A stretch of 60,000 nt of DNA from positions 24,590,283 to 24,650,282 of the forward strand of contig OU612066.1 in assembly GCA_914767715.1 (NCBI GenBank), in the 5' to 3' direction. Made by a program: the position numbers and the translations under genes. Positions 27,001 to 38,724 of the stretch are shown here, piece by piece. The DNA is from Membranipora membranacea. Lineage: Eukaryota > Bryozoa > Gymnolaemata > Cheilostomatida > Membraniporidae. Every line of letters starts with the position of its first letter. The stretch's first letter is position 1. The notes under the pieces were generated by a model, which ran no database searches, was not told where the DNA came from, and saw only the letters and a program-made list of their open reading frames with translations.

Positions 27001-29179
27001 CAATGACTTATCATGATCATTTACCCCAGCAATATTTTTGGAAAAGGAATTTTCTTTTGTTTCAGATGTTGTGTTGCACAACAAAGAATGGCTGATCGCT
27101 GTAAGAATAAGTCTGAAAGATAATGACTTGCCACTTTTGAAGAACCTCCTTGACAGATATGTTGGCGATTGTAGTGAGATTGTTGTACAGAAAGATAAAT
27201 GTGTGCTCTCCCTGGCTAAATGTGCAGGTAAAGTGTTCATTCCTAACATCGAATCGTTAAAAATTGTGTGCTACTCAAAATTTGAAACTCATAAGCACAG
27301 GTGCCATCCTTACAGTTGAAATGTAATAATGTTGCGCCATCACAATCAAGTTAAATATAAGCAATCACCAAAACAATATTTAAGCAGGCGCTTTTTAGCT
27401 TGCCAGATTCAACAAAAATCATGCATGCATTTATGAAATTCCTAAAAGAGAATGTAGAAATTCAAAGGTGTCAGGTTCATAGCCATAATTAATTGTGATG
27501 AAAGCTCGTTCAACAATCCGCATGAAGTAGTCTCACCACCCATATGCAAAATGAGATGATTATTAGGAAAGTTTGGGGGAAGACTTGAAACAATCATGAG
27601 AGTCGATCTCTCAAGACCAGGCTGTTCAATAAAACCTGGGATAATTAAAGCAGCGTTGCCAAATTGTCTACATGGTCAACAACAACAATAGAAGATAAGA
27701 ATTTATTGAAACTCACAGTAACCATGGGGTTCATAATGGAGTAGTTTTAATTGATTATAAGGGAAATCTTCAAAGTGCAGTGTGACACAAAAACTAGAAA
27801 GCATGCTCTGCGGTATGGCACAGCACTTGGATACACAGCTCTGGATCCAATTTTTGAACATTAGAACATCTTTGTTTTTGTTTGATGTATTTCTAGCAAC
27901 TCCCTGTCAATAATATTTGCTGAATCTGGAACTCATTCAACCATGTAACTTTATCAGTTTATAACTTGCAGATGCTGTGAATATGATCTTTGATCAGGGC
28001 TTTGTTCCAGAGACATTTCTTGAAGCCAGGCGTGAGAAGTGCCTTGAAAAAGGAAAAACATGTTGGCCGAAACCAGAGTTTAATGAGAAAACGGAGACCA
28101 TTCTTCACCAAATCATCCGAGAAGAGAGATTTGATATAGCGGAGGCCGTCATCAAGAACTGTCCTGAGCTCATGGCTGAAGTTGGTGTTTCTAAAGAATG
28201 CCATCTCTTTACAAGTCCACCCTATGATACGATTATGAAACCACTTCACATGTGTGCTCTTCGTTGTGACTATGATGGACTGAAACTTCTGATCAAAAAC
28301 GGGGCAAATGTGAATGAGTTATCCACTGGAGTCGATCGCAGAAGCATTTTACACTACTTGTCCTTCTCCTGCTCCATTATACGTAAAACAAAGTGTTTCA
28401 ACCTTATAGTGGAAAATGGATTCACAAGTTTGGACCTGAGGGATAAGTTTGGCTGCACTGCTCTGTTCTACGCATCAGGCTCGTATAACATGCCTCTATT
28501 GAACCTGCTGCTTGCAAATGGTGCTGACCCTACCATAACTCGGAAATCTCACTTCACTGTCTTGGGGAATCTGGCAGAGCGTAATGAACAAACCAATAGA
28601 TTTTCAGTCATCCTGCCAGTACTTTATTCAAACGTGCCGGAGCATTGCATGACAACACAAGAAACAGTGGTTAATCCTGAGGAGAAAGCAACTCCACAGG
28701 TTATATCGCTAGCGAGAGAAGATATTCCATCTGTGAGGGCATTTATAGAATCAGGATGGTTTATTCATGAGGCTCTCATCAAAGAGCCAAAGGCGGAGCA
28801 ATGTCTGAGAACATGGTCTGCCAAGAATCTTGATTGGATCCAGGATGTTCATCTCAGCTCCGTACCGTCACTTCAGTGGTGGTCAAAGAGGGCAATCCGT
28901 AAAATTTTGCCCCTGTTCCCCTCAAAGATTGTACAGGAGCTTACTTTGCCTGAACCAATGAAGAAGTATATCATGAAAGTTGATGATCTCCCACCAAAAG
29001 AAACAGAGATGTTAGAGAATTTTGAGTGGTTGCCACATGAGTCTGATGAAGAAAAACTTCCTGATGATGATGATGATGAGGATGAAAGTGGATCTGAAGA
29101 CTCATGTTCATCATCAAGTAGTTGGAACAGCTCTTTTGGCTACGGCTACGACTATGATGAGAAACCTTACTGGTCTTGA
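24044..29179 (+). CDS. Linker-histone globular domain / ankyrin / SOCS-box-like fusion, gene 1 of the cluster (6 exons)
   Basis: Exons 24044-24543, 25299-25414, 25545-25745, 26611-26889, 27066-27227 and 27972-29179 join in phases 2,1,1,1,1 to 821 aa. Residues 13-84 are a linker-histone H15 winged helix: HVMVSSAIKGLGNPKGSSY, then AIKRYI, and GKLIQTSGTGARGSFRM. A Lys/Ser/Ala-rich H1-like tail runs to 166. Exon 2 encodes a conserved module (WKEAYKFFLALVSGE). Ankyrin repeats follow at about 260-330 (YPLHVAAATGDLELV; YYPFELALQHGNHHVAQNLL), 366-400 and 470-660 (KPLHMCALRCDYDGLKLLI; NLLLANGADPT). Residues about 718-757, PSLQWWSKRAIRK to LPEPMKKYI, match a SOCS box as in ASB proteins, but Ser replaces the BC-box Cys. 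The tail is acidic and Ser/Tyr rich. Likely nuclear. A 5' UTR exon boundary is probable at about 24007. Confidence 0.75.
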
Positions 29180-29418
29180 AATGGCGTCAGATTGATCCAA
29201 CTAGTATGTCTAAGTGATACCAAGGTGTTGGTGATCTACATTAGAGAGAAAAAACCCAGCCAGTGTTCATGCATTTTCGACAATGAGGACCAAAGATATG
29301 AGTAATTTATAAAAAAACATTTGACGACCATGTCATAAATTGTATTGTAATACATGTATTTAGACCTTTTGTATTGGATTTATAATGTTTCAATTATTGT
29401 AATTCAGTGATAGACCTC

Positions 29419-29424
29419 AATAAA
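29419..29424 (+). terminator. Polyadenylation signal AATAAA of fusion gene 1
   Basis: AATAAA about 240 bases after the TGA stop of the first fusion gene, in an AT-rich 3' UTR with no better candidate. Confidence 0.55.
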
Positions 29425-30234
29425 ATCTAATCAAAATAATATGATAAAATTTGTTGATATTTTTGACTTATTTTATAACATATCTAACTAAAGGAGAACT
29501 GAGGTTATACATAATATGCATATTTGAGCCAGTTTGTTTCGAGTATACCATATATATATTTATAATATATAATATTGTATAATGACATATAGTATAGATA
29601 GGCCTTCTAAGAAGTTGAGATGCCATTTGGGGCCATGTGTTCTATAACCATGCTTGGGGAGGGGGCGTTTCAATTGTAATGAGCCATTCTCATGACAGCA
29701 AATTATCACTTCAATTCGCGCAATGTCATAGCGCATTTGATTATCAATTAGACAAGTTTGTTCCCTAATTGTTCACTCAGGATGTATATAGTTTCATCTA
29801 TATGGTAGGGATTTGGGAACGAGAATATTAGTAAGTCTGGCTCACTCAGCTAGGAACATTTGCCTCCCAAACATAGCAAACAGGGAAACTTTCTCCTGTA
29901 GAAAAGAATTTATGTTGTCTCAGTATTAGATGGGTCCAGAGAGATTTGACTTCACAAGAACTGCCTTTCAGATTTTCCTAATGATTGCAATAATGTTTGC
30001 AGGACTAAATTCTTTGTTGTAGGCTTTCATTTGAGAGGAACAGAGTGGTTGAATTGATTAAACTGGAAGGACTAATGACAGAGATTTCCTGACACGCAGT
30101 TTTGTCATCTCATCTGAGGTAGACGTGTCAGATGCTTTGAGACCAATCGGTGGACAGTCAACAGTATACAAGTTCCTATAAGCCGTAATACCTTGTCCAA
30201 CTGCAAATAACTCAGCGTATTGGTACATTCTACA
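29425..30234. other. Intergenic between fusion genes 1 and 2
   Basis: AT-rich sequence with TA-rich runs near 29548-29590. I searched the three plus frames for a remnant of the histone globular domain that gene 2 lacks and saw none. The last part should hold the promoter of gene 2. Confidence 0.4.
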
Positions 30235-33200
30235 ATGGATCCGCCAACAGCCAAGCGTCGACGTCTGCACTACCAGAAAAATGCTGACAAGAAGACTGCA
30301 GAAAGGATAGCGGAGTACAGAAGGTTTGCCAACAAGCGCTCCATCTCACGGCGAATAGTCATGAAATACAAGATCATTGCTTTAGGGAAGTGAGTCATAT
30401 CAGAACCAGCATTATAATAAATTTGAAAACCCTGTTGGCCCTGGTTTGTTTAGTAAATAAATCAATGGTTGTAGGTGGAACATGCATTCAAAGATGCCAA
30501 ATATACTTTTATCTTCTGCTACAGCTGTTGAGCCACCTATACTATGTTTTTGATGTTTCTGCAGATTTCCATGTTGGTATAATCAAGGAGTTAGAGTCTC
30601 TAACTCCTTGGTATAATCCATAGACTTGGTAATAGACAGTTTTCTGAGCTCTGATTTAGGCCTCAATTCGGAGTTGTCCTCTCCAGTTTGGTACTTTTAA
30701 CCCACGCCGCATAGGAAAAACGTGCTGAAAAGAGGGTTATTGAGAAAACCGATTATAATAGCATAAAAATTATTTTTGATTCAGAATCTGCAACATTGAA
30801 AACTTATATGGACAAAGTTTGGGAAATAATTTTAGTAATTGGATAGTCAATTATAGCATGTTCTGCCTGTTTTGTGGACAATTTGGCAGAAATTTTCATG
30901 AGTTTCGTCACTAAAATTAAGATCTATCAACATTCAAGTCTCCAATGATTTGGAAATCCTGTCTCACAGGGTTTTCAATGGTGCAGACTCTGAATCAAAA
31001 ATCATTTTTATCCTATCATATGCGGTTTTCAGGATAACCCTCTTTCAGCAGGTTTTTCCTATGCGGTGTGGGTTAAAAATACCAAACTGGAGAGAGGACA
31101 ACTCCGAATTGAGGCATAAATAAGAGCTCAGAAAACTGTCTATAGAAATTATCTAATTTATTATTGAGTCTACAATATATTCTCATCCTGCTTGATGTTA
31201 CCCATGCACCATAATCTCATAGTTCACAATTGATTCTGCGCTACTTGTAGACATAGTGGATCTATTCCGTTGCCAGATGCGACTAAATTCTTCAAAGCAT
31301 TGGTATCAGGCAACATTCACAGGGTATGGAGATACAGGAAATACTTGACAACGCCATTCACCATACGTATGTCACATTTATACTTATTTAGATTTTATAT
31401 AAATTTTCTTCTTCCCCCCCCCCCCCTTTCCTGGCATATTGACAGGTACAAACATAAAGTTATACTCTATGGGTACAAACCACATTGATCAAATGATATA
31501 CCAATGTTTATCTCTGATGGACAAAGAATGAATTAATGCTTGGTGGTGTGACAGCCAAAAGTCAATGAGTTAGAGACTGGGATATATGAGGTGCTCAAAC
31601 AATATTGAGTCGAACAGAGATTTGTTGTTATAAAGTGAGCCCAGTTGAGCTTGTCTTAGTCTTTGTCCTCTCCTTTGGCCAATCTGATGTAGACCAAGTT
31701 TATCAAATTTGCCTGCATTCTGGACTGCCCCCATTCTGGTGATCCGGCGTAAGCTCAAGGCGGGGCAGCTCCAAATGCAGACAAATTGGATTAAAACTAA
31801 CAAAATTCTGGTGGAGTTGGCTATATTTTCGCTTTGCCAAAACAATCCTGCAGCTTGTGACATTTCCAACTTTCTTTGCAGTTGTACTTGCTCTAAATTT
31901 CTATTACATTTCAATGTGTAATTAACATAAATGTTCATTCATGATTCCAGCTAATCTTAAATAACTGATCAATGTATTTATTGTATATGAAGGTGTGTTG
32001 GCCTCAGACTTTGACTTTTGTAAATGTGTGAACAAGAGACTGATTGCTATGCAAGCACTGGATGCCAGCACTACACGAATCTGTCAGTTCCTTGGCAAAC
32101 CCTTCTCAGCTATGAAATGCGAGAAGCCCAATGGACGAAATCTGGCGGCATTGCGTGTCAAGATGTGCGTAGCTGTGATGTATCCCATGCATGTGGCTGC
32201 AGGTAAGATATGTAAAGTTAACTTTTACTCCATGAGAATTTTCAAAGCCTAGAGTCTGTGTTGTACTCCCATCCGAATCTCAACCATGAAGAAAAAAGGG
32301 AATATACTCAATCAGCTTGAAAAAAAAGTAGTTCTATTTCATTGTAATTCAACACACTGGTAATTTTATTTGATAATTGTCATTGATTTGTAAACCAATC
32401 CAGAATCCTAAATGGTAACAGACGATATATAACGGAGGGCAGACATGTGGACAGCTGTTATTTTTTCATAATAAATACACAATTTCATTTGAAGGCTGCC
32501 ATATTCACTGCATTTCCATCGATCGCCCAGAGGCTATTTTCAGGGCCCTTCGAGCCATCGAAACACATGCTGGTTTGCACTGAGCCCAAATGATCAGTTT
32601 GCACTAAGCTCTGCGAGATACATCGAGCTGATATGGCTGAGCGGTGACGGCAGATATTTTTCATGTTATTTTTTTCAGCTCTATCCATGGATATATTCCA
32701 AAATATTTTTAATAGATATTTTTTCTCTGCTTTGGTAGCTAGAGGAGATATAAAGCTGCTCAAGAGAATCCTATCAAGAGGTGGAGATATCTACTGCAGG
32801 GGTCAACCAAATAGATACTATCCATATGACATCGCCATCAGACATAAGAAGTTCAAGCTTGCACAGGTGTTGCTAGATCATGGTTTCACTTATAACGCCT
32901 CTAACATGGAATATAGAGAAGAAGTTGAAGATGCTGAATGGTACGAAGGTCTTAACCTCACGAGAATAGGCAGCGTCATAACACAGGCTAACGAGGAAGA
33001 GGAATCACGAGAAAAGTTATCCTTGATGTGCAACGCAGGTGGGTGTCATTTACGGATCGTTTCATATTCTATCAGTAGAATTAGTAAGAGCACAACATGT
33101 GTGCGAGCTTTCCAACCTCTGAAACCAGAGTGGCGCAACACAGATAGCTTAGAGCTCTCTCTGGCCTAGATATAGGTATGTTGAATTTACAGGTTTATAT

Positions 33201-35365
33201 ATTTATTTATATATAAGTTTATACAATGTCATCAGCAAATTCTGAATTAACGGTAATCACGTGCAAAAAGGGCTGAACAGTAATTTTTCAAAAGTTGATT
33301 TTCTTTGTTGTGCAAAGTAAGCCATTTGCAGCTTTTTAACGCTATCAAAAAGTCTCTGAAGCTCCTACCAGAAATTCGAAAAAAAACTTTTTTGGAATTC
33401 TTTCGTTATGCAAATAGCCAGAAAGCTCGCAGATAGCCCATTTTTGCAAACCCATGTGTTTTCTATTGCTTTTTCCAACATCTTTTAGTTGGTACATTCT
33501 TGTTCTTTATAGCACTCCATTTTTCAAGTTCTTCATTTAAGTTTGTGCTTTTTGTTGCAGGTGTTATGATGAGTGATAGCCAGTGGTGTGATGCCCTGAA
33601 GGATTGTCTAAAGAGGAATGATCTATCTCTGTTCGAAACAATCCTGCAAACTGGGGATGAAGAGAGGCAGGTTAGCCATGTTAGCCGGAAAAGAAGGCAG
33701 TTTTCCCTCCTAACAGTCGCAAAGACAACAGGTCAGTTACAGGATAATTTACTGAAATAATAAAAAATGTCTAGCTGATACAATAAAAACCGTTAAAAAT
33801 TGTTTGGGCACGGAATGCCTCAGCAGACAATCCTAGCAAGAATATCAAAGATGGCCACCCACACCTAAATATCATCCTATATGCAAACCAATGCTCAGTC
33901 TATTAGCCAAGATGTGCATTGAGTATTCCAAAGAGACGTTCCGCATGACAAGAATGTCTTAGCCGTTCCACTGGACTACAAACTTCTACTGTCTGTCCTT
34001 CCACCATCGACGCAGGTCTGTCCCAGTCTGTTTTGACAAGATTGTTGGGACAAGATTGTTAGGACAGTCTAGGCACATCCATGCCCGTCCAAATTTTATT
34101 CATTTATCATCATTCTTGTTTAATTATCTTAATTCTTATCGATTATAGAAGCTGTAGATCTCATATTCGACCATGGATTTGACCCTGCAAAATTCCTTGA
34201 TAGACACGGAGAAGTCAATGAACATGAAGAAGATACCTGTGATGGTATAAGGAACCATTATGATTACACTGAAAGCTACATAGATCGACGTCATCAGCCA
34301 TTTCTGAATCCGATCTTCGCCAAAAGGAGGTATGACCTTGCTGAAGCTATGCTGAAACGCTGCCCAGAACTCGTTGATGACACAGGTCATATTCTGTTTA
34401 ATGATGATGGAAAAGTAAAGGCGATACACTACTGCGCTATGAATGCAGACCTGAGAGGACTGAAAATGGTGGTCCGTTATGGTGCCGATGTCAGTGAGCT
34501 CACTCCAGGATCGAAACGTAGTGTGCTGAATTTGATAATGCATTCTGAAACCTCCTACCAAAAGCAACTTGAGTGCATAGAATTCATACTCGAACAACAC
34601 ATTTCCAACATAGATCATGTCGACCAGAACGGATGCACTGCATTAATTTTAGCAGCGAGACGCCTTCATTTGCCCTTGGTTAGCCTACTGCTCAAACATG
34701 GAGCTGACCCGTCCGGCTCATGTCCCGTGACCAACACAACCGCACTTTGGTATCTAACCAGAACAAATCCGACAAACAAAGCAACTTCAGAAATACTGCC
34801 CCTTTTATATGCGAACGCACCTGCCAGCTCAATGATAGCAGCAAATGATGAGCAAGACGAACAAGATGGCCGTATACTCCCAAGTTTACCCTTCACCCCT
34901 CAGATGATAGCTTTGTATAAAGGAGACATGCCTTCGGTATATGCCTTCATTGAGGCAGGATGGTTTATCAATTATGCTCGTTTTAATGAAGGTATGTTTG
35001 AGACCTACTTGCAAAGATGGCCCAAGATGCAGATTGAGTGCTTGGAGAAGGATCACCTAGAACAACCTCCTACTCTAAAATGGTGGGCAAAGAGGGCTAC
35101 ACGTCGCAACTTGCCTCCTCATCCCCACAAAGTGATGGATCAGCTAAATCTCCCTGATGTTATGAAAAAGTATGTGATGCAGGTCGATGATCTCTCTCCT
35201 GAAGAAACGAAAAGGCTCGAGAGTTTCCAATATTATGACGCAAGTGAAATGTGTTCTGCTTCTGACGATGACGAAGTAATCTACCCCAGTTCTGATTCTA
35301 CTCGTTATTCCATTGACTCTACAGATGATTTTGAGGAGTGTTTTACATCTTTTAGTTTGTTCTAG
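30235..35365 (+). CDS. Ankyrin / SOCS-box-like paralog without the histone domain, gene 2 of the cluster (6 exons)
   Basis: Exons 30235-30389, 31251-31366, 31993-32202, 32739-33038, 33561-33731 and 34149-35365 join in phases 2,1,1,1,1 to 722 aa. Exon 1 gives 51 residues rich in Arg and Lys (PPTAKRRRLHYQK, then ANKRSISRRIVMKYK), a likely nuclear-localisation segment with no similarity to the H15 exon of its paralogs. Exon 2 is 116 nt, as in genes 1 and 3, with TKFFKALVSG. Ankyrin repeats follow (YPMHVAA; YYPYDIAIRHKKFKLAQVLL; KAIHYCAMNADLRGLKMVV; NGCTALILAARRLHLPLVSLLLKHGADP). Residues about 624-662, PTLKWWAKRATRR to LPDVMKKYV, are the SOCS-like box with Ala in the Cys position. The exon 3 acceptor has a poor pyrimidine tract. 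The first exon is the least certain part and could belong to a different 5' end. Confidence 0.7.
30576..30618. repeat. 25-bp hairpin flanked by perfect 9-bp direct repeats
   Basis: The palindrome AAGGAGTTAGAG / CTCTAACTCCTT (30585-30609) sits between two copies of GGTATAATC (30576-30584 and 30610-30618) in intron 1 of fusion gene 2. It looks like a tiny insertion with a target-site duplication. Confidence 0.7.
30633..31142. mobile_element. Foldback element with arms of about 170 bp in intron 1 of gene 2
   Basis: The left arm begins TAGACAGTTTTCTGAGCTC and the right arm ends with its complement. The arms (about 30633-30805 and 30970-31142) pair over most of their length with scattered mismatches, including blocks around CTCCAGTTTGGTA and TTGATTCAGA. 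The centre of about 165 bases is non-coding. Same general design as the element at 22768-23273 but different sequence. Confidence 0.7.
31690..31800. mobile_element. Short MITE, family 2 copy a (ends TAGACCAAGTTT)
   Basis: The left end TAGACCAAGTTTATCAAATT with TGCCTGCATTC pairs with the right end, which in reverse complement reads TTTTAATCCAATTTGTCTGC. It lies in intron 2 of fusion gene 2. The same ends are found at 35912-36027, 42353 and 54701-54783. Confidence 0.6.
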
Positions 35366-35400
35366 AATTGAACAGTAAAGTTTTCTGCACGTTTGGATTG

Positions 35401-35538
35401 CTTGCACACTAGTCTAAGTGCTCAGACTCCAAGGCGCAGGGAGTTACTTGCGCAAGCTATCAAACTCCTCTCCCCTTGATAGCTTGCGCAAGTAACTCCC
35501 TGCGCCTTGGAGTCTGAGCACTTAGACTACTTGCACAC
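35401..35538. mobile_element. Perfect foldback MITE with 9-bp direct repeats (family 1, copy b)
   Basis: Two identical inverted arms of 53 bases (35411-35463 and 35476-35528) flank a 12-base loop, just after the stop of fusion gene 2. With one more base each side the element starts TAGTCTAAGTGCTCAGAC and ends with its complement. CTTGCACAC is repeated on both sides (35401-35409 and 35530-35538). The ends match the element at 15659-15795. Perfect arms point to a very recent insertion or to gene-conversion between arms. Confidence 0.8.
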
Positions 35539-35911
35539 ATGCAAGCACAAATACATAATCAGCATAATAGTTCTTGCAATGTTTTGGGTTAAATACATTT
35601 TAATATTTTCAATTTTACTTCTTCTGATTTTAACAATTTTTTGTGCGAATTCTTGATATTATCATTATCTGAACGTGACAATTTCACCAGATTTCTAATC
35701 AATCTAATAACCTCATAAAGCAAAATATATCCGTCAAATTCTATCCATATATCTGCTTTACTTTCGCTATAGTACTTGTTATAGGCTAGTTTCTACATGG
35801 ATCAGTGGCATAATTGGAGGTGGTAACAAGCCACTTTGGCTGCTTTCCTATTCGCAAATGTTGCATGCCAACCAATGATTGGGCTAGCTTTAAAAAAAAC
35901 CTGATTAATAT

Positions 35912-36027
35912 TAGATCAAGTTTGATCCAACTTGCCAGTGTTCGAATTGCCCCTCTCCCAACTGACACGCTGTGTCATAAGAGTGGGGCAACTCCAATGC
36001 TGGCAAAATGGATCGAACTTGATCTTA
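35912..36027. mobile_element. Short MITE, family 2 copy b
   Basis: Terminal inverted repeats of about 40 bases begin TAGATCAAGTTTGATCCAAC and end GGATCGAACTTGATCTTA, with GCCCCTCTCC and GGGGCAACTCC pairing inside. The best-preserved member of the family. TTAATAT-like sequence occurs at both flanks, a possible target duplication. Confidence 0.7.
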
Positions 36028-38497
36028 TTTAATATCATCCCTCATAAAATTCCAACACAAGAATTATCTAAGAACACATCCAAACTGGCTCGATTACTGA
36101 GATTTAATTATATCAGCAAGGCCACAATCAACTCAATTTAGTAATAAGGATATACCTTATACCTCATGATTCTACAGGTCATATTGGAACAAAGTTTCAT
36201 GTTTTGTTATCAAAATGTTATATTTGTCACAGGTAGTCAGGTATCTACACTCAACCCACAGTAATGAACATCACCATATAAACTGACAGCAAATCCTCTT
36301 TTCAGACCCTCAAAAATGCCTTTATCAAGAGTAGGTATCTTAATCTTTTTATAAATTCTTGCCAGCAATAATGAGGTCTCATTAATGTCGGATCCGGGTG
36401 CTCAGGCTCAATGAAAATGGGTTAGGCAATTATACCAGAGACTAGTCATTGCTATAGATAAAGAGACCTTACACTTGAGCATAAAATGCGAACAGACGAT
36501 CAGCGTTATTTAATGGTCACACCCACTTCTGGTTGTAAAGTAAACGCTTGCTGCCTTGGACAGCAAAAGAGTTTCAGGTTTTTCACCTGAGTTGTTTGTG
36601 ACAAATAACCGCTGTCTCGATGACCAAACCAGATCAGCCAACAACAAAGTAACTATCAACATGTCATTGCATCCTTAGCCTGAGATTAGCATTATACAAG
36701 CCGGTATTTTTGTAAGAATGTAAGGGGGGATGCAGTATAATCCATCATAGTTGCTTATTGTGATAAAATGATGACTTAACATAAGGATAGCTGCTGCAAT
36801 GAGTTACAAATATAACAACTACAGAGATCATCGTGAGACTGCAAGATAGATAGGTATCAGTTACTGTGAGGACGAGACGCTGTTATGTTTTGTTTGAATA
36901 ATATCATCAATCATGATTGTATGTTATAGAATAATGTAAGCTAGAAATTTAAATCTATGTTGACTGGATCTGCTACCATCAATTGTACAAACACACTCAA
37001 AACTAAATGGCATCAAGGTAAAGCTGTTCTGATTTCCTAATCCAAAAGAACCTCTAAGGTCAGTGTCTAGCCTGGGCAGGCTGTCGTGTCACCGAATTAT
37101 TATAAACGACAGCCACTACGAGGAGTATAGGAAAAATATCAAATTCACATTTTGAAGCAGCTTATCTAAATAAATAAATATATTTTATGCTTAGTATTGA
37201 AAAGCGTGTTATATGCCGGTTTGAGATCTGAAAAGTTTTTAATTAGCCAGCCTGGCAATCAAATCCTTCTTTTTCATACAGGGAGGATCTTTTGAAATAG
37301 CTGCTGAAGAATTTCACAAAAAACTACTGGTTATGTTCTGTGAATTTTGAGGACTCACAATTTACTGTTATCGACAAGACTCAATAGTAAACCCAGACCA
37401 GCTAACTTTAACGTACGCAGACGCAAACTCTATGTCTAGCAACTGATAAGTACCCAGGGAAAGAAAAATCGATGCAGCTGATAAAAGTAAGTTTCTGATA
37501 TCTAAGCACATAAAAATATTAAACAAATATCACCCTCGCATAATTTAAGTCAGCCAAGTATATTTTTCTGAGATGCATTATTTGTCAGTTTTCCCTATTC
37601 TACAGTATTGCTCTGCTATTGATAACCCTGAAGATTTTTTTGCATAGGTTATCACATGGTGCTGACCACTACCCCTTCCAACAAATGCAAACACTCTGGG
37701 TGCCATCACTCCAAATCGATTCAGTCAGGCGCCATGTATCACACATAAACTCCTTGCAAGAAGAAGCTATAAAAAGACTGATCAACATGTGCTGCTGCAT
37801 TGGTTCTATATGGCTTGGCAAGCCTATAAAACGGCAATATTTGTCTTCCATGCTGCAGACCAAAGCTCCTCACTGAATTTCGACCCAAAAATTATTTCTA
37901 ATCATCTTGAGCGTCCGGTTTAAAAAAAATGAATGTAAGGTTGGCTGCACAGATGACTAGCCACACTAGCAGCAGGTTTACAAACAGCCGTAGAGTTAGA
38001 ACTTCTGCCAAGTGATGCTTTGCACACGTAAGTTTGGCAGTTTGTCCAATGTGTTCAATTTGCAGAGATATCATTCCTTAATGCATCTGAATAATGCGAT
38101 GTCGACAGATTCATGCCATTGGAAATTTGTCGAGAAGACACTCATCGAGCTTGCATGTATGGTGACCAACAAGCGTAAAATATTACTTGCATTGAGGGAT
38201 GGCAGACCTTCCTATCTGCCTTAAATATATTGTTGGCAGATTTGTGCTATGAAAAACTCTTGACATATTGTTTGAATCAGGATTGCCTTGAAAACTTGTA
38301 TGGGCAGATTTGAGGACTTGGATGGTTCAGTAAGATACCGGATTCTGAGCTGTTTAATTAAGGCGGCTTATCTTCAGGTAGATGCTAGATTACAAACGGA
38401 AAATTTTTAATTATGAGGATGATCAGACCCCATAAAAGATACCATCAGTGCACATTCTCTCTAACTGTTTACACCTTTCACTTACAAAGACATCCTA
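36028..38497. other. Intergenic, nothing recognised
   Basis: AT-rich, no coding exon seen. It lies between the 3' end of fusion gene 2 and the 3' end of the convergent minus-strand membrane protein gene. Confidence 0.3.
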
Positions 38498-38525
38498 TTA
38501 GATTAGATTAGATTAGATTAGATTA
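38498..38525. repeat. (TTAGA)n microsatellite
   Basis: About five perfect copies of a TTAGA pentamer, shortly downstream of the 3' end of the minus-strand membrane protein gene. Confidence 0.85.
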
Positions 38526-38553
38526 AATTCCATCTGTTGATATTATTGAAATA

Positions 38554-38559
38554 TTTATT
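38554..38559 (-). terminator. Polyadenylation signal AATAAA of the tyrosine-rich membrane protein gene
   Basis: On the minus strand AATAAA lies about 165 bases after the TAA stop of the tyrosine-rich membrane protein. Confidence 0.5.
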
Positions 38560-38724
38560 AATGACTGACAAAGTTGTGTGTGGCTGTTTTTATAAACAAA
38601 TCTGCATAAAATATTCATTTTGGTTTGATCACCTGTAGTACAATATATTTAGGATGCCGGAATTAAAGTTTACAGCAGAGCGCTCTCATTGAGATAAAAC
38701 AATTTAATATATGTTTTAGTTATT

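Noticed and set aside
37619-38224. Short plus-strand frames at 37619-37876 and 38012-38224
   Set aside because: No domain, no splice partners and composition like the surrounding non-coding DNA.
38498-38525. Interstitial telomere repeat
   Set aside because: The unit is TTAGA, not TTAGGG, and there are only about five copies, so it is an ordinary microsatellite.
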